Notes: generated from the sequence alone by a model not told the origin. 64,000 bases of DNA from Hydrogenovibrio thermophilus (GCF_004028275.1 NZ_CP035033.1:992001-1056000); one strand, 5' to 3'; shown: positions 1 to 10,356, counted from the first letter of the stretch. Translations and numbers: made by a program.

Positions 1-160
1 GCTTTTGCTTCGGGCGGGCGTTTCAGCCAATAATATAGTAGAATACTCGGATATTTCGGAAGCGGTCGCCGCGCATCATGACGAACCTTGGGAGCGCATG
101 TTGGTTTGGGGATCTTTTTTCACCGTTTCACAAGCTTTGGCCTGTTTGAACCATGACTGA
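1..160 (+). CDS. folC: Folylpolyglutamate synthase/dihydrofolate synthase, C-terminal end (partial)
   Basis: Reading from base 2 there is an open frame of 52 codons ending in TGA at 158-160. The tail contains a WGSFFTVSQAL stretch, which matches the conserved 'GSFFTV..AL' end of bacterial FolC. FolC adds glutamates to (dihydro)folate in the cytoplasm. The order folC, SPOR protein, purF matches the folC-dedD-(cvpA)-purF cluster known in gammaproteobacteria and supports the call. The gene starts outside the window, and its last 8 bases overlap the start of the next gene. Only about 50 residues are visible, so the call rests on the motif and the neighbours. Confidence 0.8.
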   Translation, partial: LLLRAGVSANNIVEYSDISEAVAAHHDEPWERMLVWGSFFTVSQALACLNHD

Positions 161-773
161 TCCAATCGACAATCAGGAACTTTCCGACTTTCAAGTGTCC
201 AAATATCGCTTGACCGGCGCGTTTGTGTGGCTGGGATTATTGGTGATTATCGTGCCGATCTGGTACAGCAATCCGGTGAATTTCGATCCGACCGCACAAA
301 CGGATGCCGATGCATCCGACTCGAAAACCATTTTAGTGGAAAAGCCGTTTTTATTGCCGGGGCATGACCGCTCGACGGCATCGGACTCGAAGTCTTCCGA
401 GCCGAAGCAAACGATTTCCGAAGCAACGACCAAAACAAAGTCAGAAGCCGCTGATGAGACGGTAGCGGTGGATAAAGCGCCGGTTGAAGCGGCGCCGGCC
501 AAAGAAGAACCTGCGACGGCTGCGGCTTCCGAAGGTGATTCGGAATGGATTATTCGCTTGGTGGCCTATCGTAAAAAAGAGATGGCGGAAACGCTTCAGG
601 GTCGGTTGAAATACGACTATGAAGCCTTTATAAAGTATTTTCCAAAGAGTAATTATTATTCGGTCAGAGTGGGGCCTTATACCTCGAAAGCACTGGCGGA
701 AAAAGATCAAAAACGTTTGGACAGACTGTTAAGAATACAGTCGCAACTGGTTAAATTTAAACGGACGCCCTAG
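153..773 (+). CDS. dedD: SPOR-domain membrane protein (DedD-like)
   Basis: The 206-residue protein has a short cytoplasmic N terminus and one membrane segment at about residues 22-42. A low-complexity Lys/Glu/Ala-rich periplasmic linker follows (about 50-128), then a C-terminal SPOR domain (about 130-205) with the repeated 'W.I.L....', 'Y.VRVGPY' pattern. SPOR domains bind denuded peptidoglycan glycan strands at the septum. This architecture is that of DedD/FtsN-type division proteins. The gene overlaps the end of folC, as dedD does in relatives. No cvpA gene lies between it and purF, unlike E. coli. The symbol rests mainly on position, and any SPOR protein would look alike. Confidence 0.8.
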   Translation: MTDPIDNQELSDFQVSKYRLTGAFVWLGLLVIIVPIWYSNPVNFDPTAQTDADASDSKTILVEKPFLLPGHDRSTASDSKSSEPKQTISEATTKTKSEAADETVAVDKAPVEAAPAKEEPATAAASEGDSEWIIRLVAYRKKEMAETLQGRLKYDYEAFIKYFPKSNYYSVRVGPYTSKALAEKDQKRLDRLLRIQSQLVKFKRTP

Positions 774-820
774 CCGTTTAAGCGTGTCGAACTGGGCTAT
801 ATAATCGGAGAAAACTCACC

Positions 821-2344
821 ATGTGCGGGATCGTCGGAATCGTATCAAACACACCTGTTAACCAAGAAATCTATGATGCCTTGACGGTGTTGCAGCATCG
901 TGGACAGGACGCGGCAGGCATTGTCACGTGTCAGGAAGGTCGTTTGTACCAACGTAAGGATAACGGTTTGGTGAAAGATGTGTTCCGCACTCGTCATATG
1001 CGTGATTTGCATGGCAATATGGGAATCGGGCATGTGCGTTATCCGACGGCGGGCAGTTCTTCCGGCGCAGAGGCGCAACCGTTTTACGTTAACTCGCCTT
1101 ACGGTATTGCGATGGGGCACAACGGTAATTTGACCAATGCCGATCAGTTAGGCAAAGAGCTTTACGAACAAGATTTACGTCACCTAAACACCAATTCCGA
1201 TTCCGAAGTGTTGCTGAATGTATTCGCCCATGAGTTGATGCAGCAGAAAAAACTGTTTGTCGATGCGGAAGATATTTTCAGTGCCATTTCTCGAGTGCAT
1301 AAACGGGCGCGTGGCGGTTATGCCGCGGTGGGTGTGATTCCGAGTGTCGGCATGTTCGGTTTTCGTGACCCGTTTGCCTTGCGCCCGATTGTTGTTGGAC
1401 AACGCCAGACTTCTGAAGGTGTCGACTATATGGTGGCGTCCGAGAGTGTGGCGCTGGATGCCGCCGGTTTTGAACTGTTGAAAGATTTGGAACCGGGTGA
1501 AGCGGTTGTTGTCAGCGAATCGGGGAACATTCAATTCAAGCAATGTGCCGACAACCCACAGTACAGCCCGTGTATTTTCGAATTTGTGTATTTTGCCCGT
1601 CCCGACTCGATGATCGATGATATTTCGGTTTATAAGTCGCGTTTGCGTATGGGGGAAAAGTTGGCCGAGCAGATTTTGCGTGATTGGCCGGAAAATGACA
1701 TTGATGTGGTGATGCCGATTCCGGACACGAGCCGGACGTCGGCCTTGCAATTAGCGGACATGTTGGGCAAACCATACCGAGAAGGGTTTATCAAAAACCG
1801 TTATATCGGGCGGACGTTTATCATGCCGGGGCAAACCTTACGCAAGAAATCCGTGCGCCAGAAGTTGAACGCAGTGCCGTTGGAGTTCGAAGGCAAAAAT
1901 ATCCTATTGGTGGACGACTCCATCGTGCGCGGCACGACGTCGGGTGAAATCGTGCAGATGGCGCGCGAAGCGGGTGCCAAGAAGGTGTATTTCGCTTCGG
2001 CGGCACCGGCGGTTCGTTATCCGTATGTGTATGGTATCGATATGCCAAGCGCCACCGAATTGGTGGCGAACGGTCGAGATATTGAACAGATTGCTGAGTA
2101 TATTGGTGCCGACCGTTTGTTCTATCAGGATTTGGACGATTTGATTGAAGCGGTTTGGCAAGGCAATAAATCCATCAAAGAATTTGATACGTCCTGCTTT
2201 AGCGGTTGCTATGTGACCGGTGATATCACACCGGAATATTTGGAATCTCTGGATAAAAACCGTAACGATTCCGCTCAGTCCGCTCAAAAACGGGTTGGTC
2301 GAGAACCGGTTGGTATTTACAACGGTGATGCTTCCGATGACTGA
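821..2344 (+). CDS. purF: Amidophosphoribosyltransferase
   Basis: PurF makes 5-phosphoribosylamine from PRPP and glutamine, the first committed step of purine synthesis. The 507-residue protein begins MCGIVGIV, so Cys2 is the N-terminal nucleophile exposed after Met removal. The glutaminase (Ntn) domain covers about residues 2-230. The phosphoribosyltransferase domain carries the PRPP-binding stretch [14 protein letters not shown] at about 364-377. Length matches E. coli PurF (505). A purine-rich stretch (GGAGAA) lies just upstream of the ATG. The 3' end overlaps metZ by 8 bases, suggesting translational coupling. Confidence 0.97.
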   Translation: MCGIVGIVSNTPVNQEIYDALTVLQHRGQDAAGIVTCQEGRLYQRKDNGLVKDVFRTRHMRDLHGNMGIGHVRYPTAGSSSGAEAQPFYVNSPYGIAMGHNGNLTNADQLGKELYEQDLRHLNTNSDSEVLLNVFAHELMQQKKLFVDAEDIFSAISRVHKRARGGYAAVGVIPSVGMFGFRDPFALRPIVVGQRQTSEGVDYMVASESVALDAAGFELLKDLEPGEAVVVSESGNIQFKQCADNPQYSPCIFEFVYFARPDSMIDDISVYKSRLRMGEKLAEQILRDWPENDIDVVMPIPDTSRTSALQLADMLGKPYREGFIKNRYIGRTFIMPGQTLRKKSVRQKLNAVPLEFEGKNILLVDDSIVRGTTSGEIVQMAREAGAKKVYFASAAPAVRYPYVYGIDMPSATELVANGRDIEQIAEYIGADRLFYQDLDDLIEAVWQGNKSIKEFDTSCFSGCYVTGDITPEYLESLDKNRNDSAQSAQKRVGREPVGIYNGDASDD

Positions 2345-3518
2345 TGATTTCGATTTAGAGACGTTGGCCATCCGTTATGGCTATGATCAGACTCAGGAGC
2401 AGGAAAATTCCGAAGCGATTTTTCCGACATCGAGCTTTCGGTATCGTTCGGCGCAGCAAGCGGCCGACCGTTTTGCCGGAAATGAAGCGGGCAATGTGTA
2501 TTCGCGGTTTACCAATCCAACGGTGCGCGCGTTTGAAAAACGTTTAGCGGCGTTGGAGCAGGGGCAAAGCTGTGTCGGCACCGCGTCGGGAATGGCCGCG
2601 ATTTTGTCGACGTTTTTAGGACTGTTGGAGTCTGGCGATCACATCGTATCGTCGAGAAGTGTGTTTGGTACCACCAAGGCGTTGTTTGATCGCTATCTTA
2701 AAAAATTCGGCATCGAAATCACTTATGTACCTTTGACGGAGCTGAGTGCCTGGCAGAGCGCCATCACGCCGAAAACGAAAGCCCTGTTTTTGGAAACGCC
2801 ATCCAATCCGCTGACGGAAGTGGCTGATTTAACGGTTTTGGCGGACTTGGCGCATGACAATGATGCGTTGTTAATTGTTGATAATTGCTTTTGTACACCA
2901 GCGTTACAAACCCCTTTGACGATGGGCGCTGATTTGGTGGTGCATTCCGCGACCAAGTTTTTGGATGGGCAAGGTCGTATGATCGGTGGGGCGGTTGTCG
3001 GTTCCGAAACCTTGATTGAAGAACATATCCGTGGCGTGATTCGAACCGCGGGGCCATCAATGAGTCCGTTTAATGCTTGGGTGTTTTTGAAAGGCTTGGA
3101 AACCTTGAAATTACGGATGGATGCCCATTGCGAACGCGCGCAACGCTTGGCGGAATGGTTGCAGGCCCACCCGGCGGTGGAATCGGTGTTTTACCCAGGC
3201 CTGGCTTCGCACCCGCAGCATGATTTGGTGGCAAAACAGCAAAAAGGGCCGGGTGGTCTCTTGTCTTTTCGAGTGATTGGCGGGCGTGAAGCTGCCTGGC
3301 AAGTGGTGGACGCCACGCAAATGATTTCCATCACGGCGAACCTCGGCGATGTGAAAACCAGTATTACTCACCCGGCGACCACGACACATTGTCGAGTGGA
3401 ACCGGAAGAGCGGTTGAAAGCCGGGATTACTGAAAATCTATTGCGGGTGTCGGTCGGATTGGAGAGTTTTGAGGATATCCGGACGGATTTAAGCCGAGGC
3501 TTGGACGCGTTGCTTTAA
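2337..3518 (+). CDS. metZ: O-succinylhomoserine sulfhydrylase
   Basis: This is a pyridoxal-phosphate enzyme of the Cys/Met metabolism family that joins sulfide to O-succinylhomoserine to give homocysteine. The 393 residues include the [15 protein letters not shown]-type loop with the PLP lysine (seen as [11 protein letters not shown]) and a C-terminal [10 protein letters not shown] stretch. The start at 2337 is preferred because it is preceded by GGTGA. Upstream in-frame ATGs lie deep inside purF. MetZ is common downstream of purF in pseudomonads and relatives. MetB or MetC paralogues are the main alternative. The purF-like neighbour and the [12 protein letters not shown] loop favour MetZ. 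Confidence 0.9.
   Translation: MTDDFDLETLAIRYGYDQTQEQENSEAIFPTSSFRYRSAQQAADRFAGNEAGNVYSRFTNPTVRAFEKRLAALEQGQSCVGTASGMAAILSTFLGLLESGDHIVSSRSVFGTTKALFDRYLKKFGIEITYVPLTELSAWQSAITPKTKALFLETPSNPLTEVADLTVLADLAHDNDALLIVDNCFCTPALQTPLTMGADLVVHSATKFLDGQGRMIGGAVVGSETLIEEHIRGVIRTAGPSMSPFNAWVFLKGLETLKLRMDAHCERAQRLAEWLQAHPAVESVFYPGLASHPQHDLVAKQQKGPGGLLSFRVIGGREAAWQVVDATQMISITANLGDVKTSITHPATTTHCRVEPEERLKAGITENLLRVSVGLESFEDIRTDLSRGLDALL
3195..3204. repeat. Palindrome CCAGGCCTGG, copy inside metZ
   Basis: This is one of 16 exact copies of the 10-bp palindrome in the window. Here it is read in frame as Pro-Gly-Leu. Other coding copies sit at 7002, 16297, 23973, 33963, 41390, 44813, 52579, 59618 and 60176. The intergenic copies are listed separately. 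Confidence 0.9.
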
Positions 3519-3534
3519 CGGTTTCCGTTAAAGC
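3512..3534. terminator. Hairpin overlapping the metZ stop codon
   Basis: A perfect 10-bp inverted repeat (GCTTTAACGG, loop TTT, then its complement) contains the metZ TAA. It lies between the convergent metZ and yhbY genes. There is no T-run on either side, so this is not a classic intrinsic terminator. It could stabilise mRNA 3' ends or act with Rho. Confidence 0.45.
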
Positions 3535-3550
3535 AGGCGGAGAGCGAAGA

Positions 3551-3856
3551 TTATTTCGGGAGTTGTAATTCCGAGTCTTCGTTTTGACGGAAAATCACCA
3601 CGGTTTTACCGATGGATTGCACCAGTTCGGCTCCGGTTTGTTGCAGGATGTAATCAACGATGTCTTTTCGGTCGGCTCTTTCCGCTGACGCCATTTTGAT
3701 TTTTAACAATTCGTGATGCGATAAGGTCGTTTCCAGTTCCTGCATCAAGTTGTCCGTTAAACCATTGGCTCCGATCAGGATGACCGGGTTCAGTCCGTGT
3801 GCAATCCCTCGTAAGAATCGTTTTTGATTATTTGAAAGTTTTTTGGTCTGTGGCAT
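3551..3856 (-). CDS. yhbY: Ribosome-assembly RNA-binding protein YhbY (CRM domain)
   Basis: The 101-residue protein is a single CRM domain, the fold found in YhbY and in plant intron-splicing factors. It shows the basic LSNNQKRFLRGIAHGL N terminus and the GxxG RNA-binding loop (IGANGL). E. coli YhbY associates with pre-50S ribosomes. It is divergent from rlmE, the same arrangement as in E. coli, which supports both calls. It converges on metZ with a 32-bp gap holding a hairpin. Confidence 0.93.
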   Translation of the reverse strand: MPQTKKLSNNQKRFLRGIAHGLNPVILIGANGLTDNLMQELETTLSHHELLKIKMASAERADRKDIVDYILQQTGAELVQSIGKTVVIFRQNEDSELQLPK

Positions 3857-4020
3857 TGAATTTCCAAAACATATTATTATGAAGTATCAAATCGACATTT
3901 GTCGGCACTTTGTCCGACGGGTGTCGCTTGACGGTAACAGCAACGAAGTTGTGTTTGGCCGATACGACTTCGGTCGTGTCGGCGAAAGTGATATTCTAGC
4001 GGAAAAAGTGATAAAACACG

Positions 4021-4641
4021 ATGGCAAGAAGTAAATCCAGCGCAGGCTGGCTGAAAGAACATTTTGACGACTACTATGTGAACAAAGCCAAACAAGAGGG
4101 TTGGCGTTCACGGGCGATTTATAAGCTACAGGAAATCGACGAAAAAGATCAATTGTTCCGAAAGGGGATGACGGTCATCGATCTGGGAGCCGCGCCGGGT
4201 GGTTGGTCACAATGGACGACCCATAAGGTTGGCGAAGAAGGTCGGGTGTTTGCATTGGATATTCTTCCGGTGGAACCTTTTGCTGGGGTGACGTTTATTC
4301 AGGGTGACTTTCAGGAAGATGAGGTCTACCAGGCATTACTGGATGCGCTGGACGGCCGGGAAGTCGATTTGGTGATGTCTGACATGGCGCCGAATATGAC
4401 CGGTAATAAAGGCATTGATATTCCTCGCGCCATGTATTTGGTGGAATTGTGTGTCGATTTGGCTGAGCAGGTTCTGAAACCGAATGGCGATTTGTTGATG
4501 AAAGTGTTTCAGGGAGAAGGTTACGATCAATTACTGAGTCGCCTGCGGCAGCAGTACCAAAAGGTATTGACACGAAAACCTAAGGCGTCCCGCCCCAGAA
4601 GCAAAGAGATATACGTTTTGGCCAGAGGCAAGAAACCCTGA
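4021..4641 (+). CDS. rlmE: 23S rRNA 2'-O-ribose U2552 methyltransferase
   Basis: RlmE (FtsJ/RrmJ) methylates U2552 of 23S rRNA late in 50S assembly using S-adenosylmethionine. The 206-residue protein has the SAM-binding motif VIDLGAAPGGWSQ (about residues 53-65), the catalytic Asp in SDMAPNMTG (about 120-128) and a downstream LMKVFQGEG with the catalytic Lys. Length equals the E. coli protein (209). The N-terminal basic patch RSKSSAGWLKEHF is also typical. It is followed after 153 bp by ftsH, as in many proteobacteria where the pair is heat inducible. Confidence 0.96.
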   Translation: MARSKSSAGWLKEHFDDYYVNKAKQEGWRSRAIYKLQEIDEKDQLFRKGMTVIDLGAAPGGWSQWTTHKVGEEGRVFALDILPVEPFAGVTFIQGDFQEDEVYQALLDALDGREVDLVMSDMAPNMTGNKGIDIPRAMYLVELCVDLAEQVLKPNGDLLMKVFQGEGYDQLLSRLRQQYQKVLTRKPKASRPRSKEIYVLARGKKP

Positions 4642-4704
4642 GGGATTCGGGTGATGGTTAAAAGCAATGACCATGATGTAAAAAAACAATCGCGCGCTTA
4701 AGCA

Positions 4705-4723
4705 TCTATAAAGAATATTTATA
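4705..4723. promoter_or_regulatory. Inverted repeat upstream of ftsH
   Basis: The perfect 7-bp arms CTATAAA and TTTATAG are separated by GAATA, 72 bp before the ftsH start codon. The site is AT-rich and could include a -10 element or a protein-binding operator. No clear -35 hexamer could be assigned, so its role is open. Confidence 0.35.
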
Positions 4724-4794
4724 GCGTTTTGTGGTAAAGTGACGCTTATCTAACAGTCAAAAAAAGCGAAAGCGAATGATTCCGAAGGTGGATT

Positions 4795-6756
4795 ATGAAA
4801 AATGATATGTTGAAAAATATTTTGATTTGGACAGTGGTGGCCACGGTGATGCTGTCCATCTTTAACCATTTCAGCGGTCAAAAATTGATGGGAAGCAGTT
4901 CCCAGTTGGCGTACTCGGATTTTATCGACCGTGTTCGTGATGGTTCTGTCAGTCAGGTTTCGATTGAAGGAGGCACGATTCACGGTGTCTTCACCGACGG
5001 AAAAGCTTTTACGACCTATAACCCGGGCGATGCCGGCTTGATGGGTGATTTGCTGAATAATAACGTTAAGGTAACGGCGCGTCCGCCGGAAAAGCAAAGT
5101 TTGTTGATGCAGATTTTCATTTCCTGGTTCCCGATGTTGTTGTTGATCGCCATTTGGATTTTCTTCATGCGCTCCATGAGTGGTGGCTTGGGCGGTAAAG
5201 GTGGCCCGATGTCGTTTGGGAAAAGTAAAGCGCGCATGTTGACCGACGATCAGGTGAAAGTGACCTTGGAAGACGTGGCCGGAGCGGATGAAGCGAAAGA
5301 GGAAGTTGGTGAGATTGTCGACTTTCTGCGTGACCCGGAAAAATATCAGAACCTCGGTGGGAATATTCCGCGTGGTGTCTTGATGGTTGGACCTCCGGGG
5401 ACAGGTAAAACTTTGCTGGCGAAAGCGATTGCCGGGGAAGCCAAGGTGCCGTTTTTCAGTATTTCCGGTTCCGATTTCGTGGAAATGTTTGTCGGGGTGG
5501 GTGCCTCGCGTGTACGGGATATGTTTGAGCAAGCCAAGGCGCACTCGCCTTGTATCATCTTTATCGACGAGATTGACGCCGTTGGGCGCAGTCGTGGTGC
5601 CGGCATGGGCGGCGGAAACGATGAACGTGAGCAGACGTTGAACCAGATGTTGGTGGAGATGGACGGTTTCGAAGGCAGTGAGGGTGTGATTGTAATCGCT
5701 GCGACCAACCGTGCGGATGTGTTGGATCCGGCCTTGTTGCGTCCTGGTCGTTTCGACCGCCAGGTAACGGTGGGCTTGCCGGATGTGCGAGGCCGTGAAC
5801 AGATTTTGAAAGTGCATATGCGTAAAGTTCCCTTGTCGGATGATGTTAAGCCGGCGTTGATTGCGCGAGGGACACCAGGCTTTTCCGGGGCGGATTTGGC
5901 AAACCTGGTCAATGAAGCCGCTTTGTTTGCGGCTCGTAACAATGACCGTCTGGTGACGCAAGCGCATTTTGAAAAAGCCAAAGACAAAATCCTGATGGGG
6001 GTTGAGCGTAAGAGCATGGTGATGAGTGAGGAGGAGAAGAAACTCACTGCTTATCATGAAGCTGGGCACGCCATTGTCGGTTATTCGGTGCCGGAGCATG
6101 ATCCCGTCTATAAGGTCAGTATCATGCCGCGTGGTCGTGCACTGGGTGTGACCATGTATCTGCCGGAAGAAGACTCCTACAGTTACAGCAAACGTAAGTT
6201 GGAAAGTCAGTTGTCGAGTCTGTACGGTGGGCGGATTGCCGAGGAGATGATTTTCGGTGCCGACGCGGTCACGACCGGCGCAAGTAATGACATTATGCGC
6301 GCAACGCAAATTGCTCGCAACATGGTCACCAAGTGGGGGTTGTCCGATAAGCTTGGGCCTTTGATGTATGAAGAAGAGGATAATGGTTCCTTGATGGGGT
6401 CGTCGCGTAACGCGAATGTGTCCGGTGAAATCTCCAAGGAAATCGATGTCGAGATTCGTAATTTCATTGATCGCAACTATCAGCGTGCCGAGCAGATTTT
6501 GACCGATAAAATCGATGTGTTGCATGCCATGGCGGATGCGTTGATGCAATATGAAACCATTGATTCGGATCAAATTAAAAACCTGATGGAAGGTAAAGAG
6601 CCGGGTGAACCGAAGGATTGGCAGGAGCGATCCGGTGGTGACGATTCTTCTTCTACACCGGTATTGAGTGATGAAGCTGAAACACCGACCGGTGACACCA
6701 AAACGGATTTGTCTTCGGGTGATTCCGTTGAGGGCGGCGAGCCGAAACTACATTGA
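4795..6756 (+). CDS. ftsH: ATP-dependent zinc metalloprotease FtsH
   Basis: FtsH is a membrane-anchored hexameric AAA+ protease that degrades membrane and regulatory proteins such as sigma-32 and LpxC. The 653-residue protein has two membrane segments (about 6-24 and 103-123) bracketing a small periplasmic domain. Walker A GPPGTGKT is at 199-206, Walker B FIDEID at about 257, and the zinc site HEAGH at 421-425. Length matches E. coli (647). The acidic Ser/Thr-rich tail after residue 615 is variable in the family. An intrinsic terminator directly follows the gene. Confidence 0.98.
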   Translation: MKNDMLKNILIWTVVATVMLSIFNHFSGQKLMGSSSQLAYSDFIDRVRDGSVSQVSIEGGTIHGVFTDGKAFTTYNPGDAGLMGDLLNNNVKVTARPPEKQSLLMQIFISWFPMLLLIAIWIFFMRSMSGGLGGKGGPMSFGKSKARMLTDDQVKVTLEDVAGADEAKEEVGEIVDFLRDPEKYQNLGGNIPRGVLMVGPPGTGKTLLAKAIAGEAKVPFFSISGSDFVEMFVGVGASRVRDMFEQAKAHSPCIIFIDEIDAVGRSRGAGMGGGNDEREQTLNQMLVEMDGFEGSEGVIVIAATNRADVLDPALLRPGRFDRQVTVGLPDVRGREQILKVHMRKVPLSDDVKPALIARGTPGFSGADLANLVNEAALFAARNNDRLVTQAHFEKAKDKILMGVERKSMVMSEEEKKLTAYHEAGHAIVGYSVPEHDPVYKVSIMPRGRALGVTMYLPEEDSYSYSKRKLESQLSSLYGGRIAEEMIFGADAVTTGASNDIMRATQIARNMVTKWGLSDKLGPLMYEEEDNGSLMGSSRNANVSGEISKEIDVEIRNFIDRNYQRAEQILTDKIDVLHAMADALMQYETIDSDQIKNLMEGKEPGEPKDWQERSGGDDSSSTPVLSDEAETPTGDTKTDLSSGDSVEGGEPKLH

Positions 6757-6775
6757 TTCCACTTGGAATGGTTAG

Positions 6776-6801
6776 AAAAACCCCTTTACGGGGTTTTTTT
6801 T
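6776..6801 (+). terminator. Intrinsic terminator after ftsH
   Basis: AAAAACCCC and CGGGGTTTTT form a stem with a short TTTA loop, followed by eight T residues. It ends only 17 bp before the folP start codon, so folP-glmM-tpiA-secG expression must come from read-through or from a promoter inside ftsH. Confidence 0.85.
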
Positions 6802-6817
6802 ATGGGGACAAAAACAC

Positions 6818-7645
6818 GTGACATTGATTGAAAAATTGCATGATTCCGGCTTGGAGAGACCGCTGGTAATGGGGATTTTGAATGTAACCCCGGATTCGTT
6901 TTCGGATGGCGGACGATTTGTATCGAAAGATGCCGTTCGTCGTCAGGTGGATGCGATGGTGGCGGCCGGTGCGGATATGATTGATATTGGTGGGGAATCG
7001 ACCAGGCCTGGTGCGCCGGAAGTATCGCTGCAAGAAGAGCTGGACCGCGTTTTACCAGTAATGGAATGGGTTAAAAGCCATTGTGATGCTTATGTTTCCG
7101 TCGATACCTATAAGCCCCAGGTCATGAAAGAGTCGATTGCACTTTCGGTGGATATGATTAATGACATCAATGCCTTGGAGTCGGATGGCGCGGTTGAGTT
7201 GGTCGCTGATTCCGGAGTGGCGGTGTGTCTGATGCATAAAAAAGGTACGCCGAAAAATATGCAGGCCAACCCCGTGTATGAAAACGGTGTTTTCAACGAG
7301 GTTTTCAAGTATTTGGCGGCTCGAGCAGATGCTTGTGTGCAGCAGGGTGTTAAACCGGAGGCGATTACCTTGGATCCCGGTTTTGGGTTCGGTAAAACAT
7401 TAACGCATAATATTGAGCTGTTTGAGCGACTTGAGATGTTTTCTGAATTACAATACCCACTGCTTGTCGGGGTGTCACGTAAACGCATGATTGGGGAGTT
7501 GTTGGGCGATGTGCCGGTAGATGAACGTGTCATCGGCAGTGTGGCCGCCGCGTCACTAGCGGCTTTGAAGGGCGCTAAAATTTTACGGGTGCACGATGTG
7601 GCCGAAACGGTTCAGGCGCTGAAAGTGACTATGGCATTGTTGTAA
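6818..7645 (+). CDS. folP: Dihydropteroate synthase
   Basis: FolP condenses p-aminobenzoate with the pterin pyrophosphate to give dihydropteroate in folate synthesis; it is the sulfonamide target. The 275-residue TIM-barrel protein shows the first signature MGILNVTPDSFSDGG (about residues 19-33) and the second signature GADMIDIGGESTRPGA (about 52-67). The GTG start at 6818 is preferred because GGGGA lies 9 bp upstream and the next in-frame ATG is inside the conserved core. It follows the ftsH terminator and leads into glmM, the usual gammaproteobacterial order. Confidence 0.96.
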   Translation: MTLIEKLHDSGLERPLVMGILNVTPDSFSDGGRFVSKDAVRRQVDAMVAAGADMIDIGGESTRPGAPEVSLQEELDRVLPVMEWVKSHCDAYVSVDTYKPQVMKESIALSVDMINDINALESDGAVELVADSGVAVCLMHKKGTPKNMQANPVYENGVFNEVFKYLAARADACVQQGVKPEAITLDPGFGFGKTLTHNIELFERLEMFSELQYPLLVGVSRKRMIGELLGDVPVDERVIGSVAAASLAALKGAKILRVHDVAETVQALKVTMALL

Positions 7646-7673
7646 AGGTTGAGTAAGGTTGGATAGTAAATAG

Positions 7674-9008
7674 ATGGCAAAGGCAAAGAAATATTTCGGT
7701 ACGGATGGTATTCGCAATCAGGTCGGGAAAGGTTTGATTCGTCCGGACCAGATTCTCAAGCTGGGATGGGCTACAGGTAAAGTGCTTAAAGAGCAGGGCG
7801 GAACCAAGGTCATGATTGGTAAGGATACGCGTATTTCCGGTTATATGTTCGAGTCGGCACTGGAAGCCGGGTTTATTTCCGCCGGGGTGGATGTGCTATT
7901 GCTCGGGCCGATGCCGACGCCGGCGATTGCATATTTGACGCAGACTTTCCATGCCGATGCCGGTATCGTTATCAGTGCGTCGCACAATCCGCATTATGAC
8001 AATGGCATCAAGTTTTTTTCCGGTAAGGGAAAGAAAATCTCTGATGAAATGGAATTGAGAGTCGAAGCGGCGTTTGAAGAGGAGTTGACGATCTGTTCGT
8101 CGTCCGAGCTGGGAAGAGCTCGCCGCGTTGATGATGCCGCCGGCCGCTATATTGAATTTTGTAAGAGTACTTATGACAGTTCTCAGAAGCTTGACGGTTA
8201 CAAGATTGTTTTGGATTGTGCCAATGGCGCGACCTATCACATTGCACCGTCGGTTTTCCGTGAGTTGGGTGCAGAGGTGGTGGCGATTGGCACGCAGCCG
8301 GATGGCATCAATATCAATGACGACTGCGGCGCGACGGACTTGGAGCAGCTTCAGGCTCGGGTCGTGCTGGAGAAAGCCGATTTTGGTATCGCTTTCGATG
8401 GTGACGGTGATCGGGTGATGATGGTCGATGGAAGTGGCGATGTCGTGGATGGGGATGAGATTCTTTACATCCTGGCCACAGGCTCCAAGTTTCCGGTCAA
8501 AGGTGTGGCGGGTACTTTAATGACCAACTTAGGACTGGAAAACGCCTTGAAGGATAAGGGAATCGAGTTGCTGCGAACCGCGGTGGGCGATCGATATGTG
8601 ATGTCCGCTCTGGTTGAAAAAGGCTGGTCTTTAGGGGCAGAGCCCTCCGGTCATGTATTGTGTTTGAATAAAACGTCGACGGGTGACGGTATCGTGGCCG
8701 CACTTCAAGTGGTGGCTATTTTGGTTGAGTCCGGTCAGAAACTGGAGGATTTGAAGCGTGGAATGAAAAAGTATCCGCAGGTATTGAAGAATGTACGAGT
8801 GGATGGTTTTGCAGATATTAGTGCTAATGAAGCGCTGAATTCGGCTGTGGAAGCATCGGAAAAAAGAATGGCCGGAAAGGGGCGGGTTTTGATACGCGCA
8901 TCCGGTACAGAACCTTTGATTCGAGTGATGGTCGAAGGTGAAGATCTGACCTTGGTGGAAAGCGAAGTTTCAGGCCTGGTAAAGGTTGTTGAAACAGAAT
9001 TTTGTTAA
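7674..9008 (+). CDS. glmM: Phosphoglucosamine mutase
   Basis: GlmM converts glucosamine-6-phosphate to glucosamine-1-phosphate for peptidoglycan and LPS precursors. The 444-residue protein has the phosphoserine loop SASHNP at 101-106 with the active Ser at 103 (Ser102 in E. coli). The metal loop DGDGDRV is at about 243-249, and the C-terminal phosphate-binding [15 protein letters not shown] completes the fold. Length equals the E. coli enzyme (445). It sits 28 bp after folP, as in E. coli, and is followed by tpiA. Confidence 0.97.
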   Translation: MAKAKKYFGTDGIRNQVGKGLIRPDQILKLGWATGKVLKEQGGTKVMIGKDTRISGYMFESALEAGFISAGVDVLLLGPMPTPAIAYLTQTFHADAGIVISASHNPHYDNGIKFFSGKGKKISDEMELRVEAAFEEELTICSSSELGRARRVDDAAGRYIEFCKSTYDSSQKLDGYKIVLDCANGATYHIAPSVFRELGAEVVAIGTQPDGININDDCGATDLEQLQARVVLEKADFGIAFDGDGDRVMMVDGSGDVVDGDEILYILATGSKFPVKGVAGTLMTNLGLENALKDKGIELLRTAVGDRYVMSALVEKGWSLGAEPSGHVLCLNKTSTGDGIVAALQVVAILVESGQKLEDLKRGMKKYPQVLKNVRVDGFADISANEALNSAVEASEKRMAGKGRVLIRASGTEPLIRVMVEGEDLTLVESEVSGLVKVVETEFC

Positions 9009-9079
9009 GATTGTCAAGATTGTTTTTTGAAAAAGAAACCGCTAATATAGGCGGAATTTTGTGTCGGAGACTAAACGGG

Positions 9080-9841
9080 ATGAGACAGTTATTCGTTGCT
9101 GGTAATTGGAAAATGCACGGGGATAAGGCCTCAATCAAAACACTTGTGACCGGTTTGAACGCCCAGGCAGATTCAGTCGGGAATGTATCGGTCGCCGTTT
9201 GTCCACCTGCGGTGTATTTAGACTATACAAAAAATTGCTTAGTGGCAAGCAATATTGCCGTTGGCGGTCAAAATATTGCAGAGGAACCCGTTAGTGGTGC
9301 GTTTACCGGCGAAACGTCGGCCGCCATGTTGAAGGATTTGGATTGCGAATATGTCATCTTAGGACATTCTGAACGTCGTGCCATTTATGGTGAAACCGAC
9401 GCTGAGATTGCCCGAAAGGTTAAAACGGCTTTAGGCATGGGCTTGACGCCGATTCTGTGCGTGGGTGAAACGCTTGAAGAGCGTGAGTCCGGTCAGTTGG
9501 AAACCGTGATTTCAACGCAATTAAATGCCGTGATTGATGAAGTTGGCATTGCGGCTTTTGCGAATGTCGTGATCGCTTATGAGCCGGTTTGGGCGATCGG
9601 AACCGGGAAGACGGCCTCGTCTGGGCAGGCACAAGAAGTACATGCCTTTATTCGTGGACAATTGGCGGCAAAAGATTCAGCGGTCGCGGAAAAAGTGATT
9701 ATTCAGTACGGTGGCAGTGTCAAGCCTGGTAATGCCGCCGAATTATTCAGTCAGCCGGACATTGATGGTGGTTTGATCGGCGGAGCTTCTTTGAATGCCG
9801 ATGACTTCATCGCCATCTGTCGTGCGGCGGGAGAACAGTAA
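9080..9841 (+). CDS. tpiA: Triose-phosphate isomerase
   Basis: TpiA interconverts glyceraldehyde-3-phosphate and dihydroxyacetone phosphate in glycolysis and the Calvin cycle. The 253-residue protein shows the N-terminal [10 protein letters not shown], the catalytic His in ILGHSERR (about residue 95) and the catalytic Glu in [11 protein letters not shown] (about 167). The phosphate-gripping [11 protein letters not shown] follows. The start at 9080 is chosen over upstream in-frame codons because GGAG lies 10 bp before it and it gives the canonical [12 protein letters not shown]. The gene ends two bases before secG starts. Confidence 0.97.
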   Translation: MRQLFVAGNWKMHGDKASIKTLVTGLNAQADSVGNVSVAVCPPAVYLDYTKNCLVASNIAVGGQNIAEEPVSGAFTGETSAAMLKDLDCEYVILGHSERRAIYGETDAEIARKVKTALGMGLTPILCVGETLEERESGQLETVISTQLNAVIDEVGIAAFANVVIAYEPVWAIGTGKTASSGQAQEVHAFIRGQLAAKDSAVAEKVIIQYGGSVKPGNAAELFSQPDIDGGLIGGASLNADDFIAICRAAGEQ

Positions 9842-9842
9842 T

Positions 9843-10160
9843 ATGTTTCAAATTATTTTGGCAATCCACTTGGTGATTGCGTTTGTGTTAATCGTGCTGG
9901 TGTTGTTGCAGCAAGGGAAAGGCGCGGATGCCGGTGCCAACTTCGGTGGCGGCTCGTCTCAATCCGTATTCGGCAGCAGCGGCTCGAACAGTTTCATGCT
10001 TAAGGTGACGTCTGTGGTGGCGGTGATTTTCTTTATCACCAGTTTAACCTTGGCGTACTTGGGCTCCGAACAGGCCAAGGGCTATCAAAGTGTTGTGCAA
10101 AAGCCAGTGGTTGAAGAAAAAGCGGATACGTCTTCGGAAGAACCGGTCGTACCGAACTGA
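9843..10160 (+). CDS. secG: Preprotein translocase subunit SecG
   Basis: SecG is the small non-essential subunit of the SecYEG channel that assists SecA-driven translocation. The 105-residue protein has two membrane segments (about 3-22 and 54-75) separated by a Gly/Ser-rich cytoplasmic loop ([15 protein letters not shown]), which is diagnostic. The C-terminal acidic tail is variable. It follows tpiA by one base. The downstream tRNA-Leu(GAG) gene reproduces the secG-leuU neighbourhood known in E. coli. Confidence 0.95.
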   Translation: MFQIILAIHLVIAFVLIVLVLLQQGKGADAGANFGGGSSQSVFGSSGSNSFMLKVTSVVAVIFFITSLTLAYLGSEQAKGYQSVVQKPVVEEKADTSSEEPVVPN

Positions 10161-10170
10161 TACAGAATTT

Positions 10171-10255
10171 GCCGATGTGGTGGAATTGGTAGACACGCTA
10201 TCTTGAGGGGGTAGTGGCGTAAGCCGTGCCGGTTCAAGTCCGGCCATCGGCACCA
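10171..10255 (+). tRNA. leuU: tRNA-Leu(GAG)
   Basis: This 85-nt gene starts GCCGATG and ends CATCGGC plus an encoded ACCA. The acceptor stem is fully paired. The D-arm GTGGAATTGGTAGACAC is typical of leucine tRNAs. The anticodon arm CTATC TTGAGGG GGTAG displays anticodon GAG. A long variable arm (class II) and the GGTTCAAGTCC T-arm follow. Its place directly after secG matches E. coli leuU. Confidence 0.96.
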
Positions 10256-10356
10256 TGATTAACGAGCGCAGGATGCGCTAATAACGATACAAGCTGAATT
10301 CATCAGCGGAAATCAAAATGTAGCGGTGCATTTTGAACTAGAGGGGCTTAAAACCT

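Noticed and set aside
774-820. Missing cvpA between the SPOR gene and purF as a deletion scar
   Set aside because: The gap is only 47 bp with no remnant of a reading frame. Absence of cvpA here is simply a different gene order, and the gene may lie elsewhere.
3843-4034. 63-codon open frame across the yhbY-rlmE divergent region
   Set aside because: It overlaps the starts of both genes and has no family match. The region more likely holds their promoters.
4750-6573. 607-codon open frame on the minus strand opposite ftsH
   Set aside because: It is fully antisense to a clear ftsH gene, has a low-complexity His/Arg/Thr/Asn-rich composition and no ribosome-binding site. It is a by-product of ftsH codon use.
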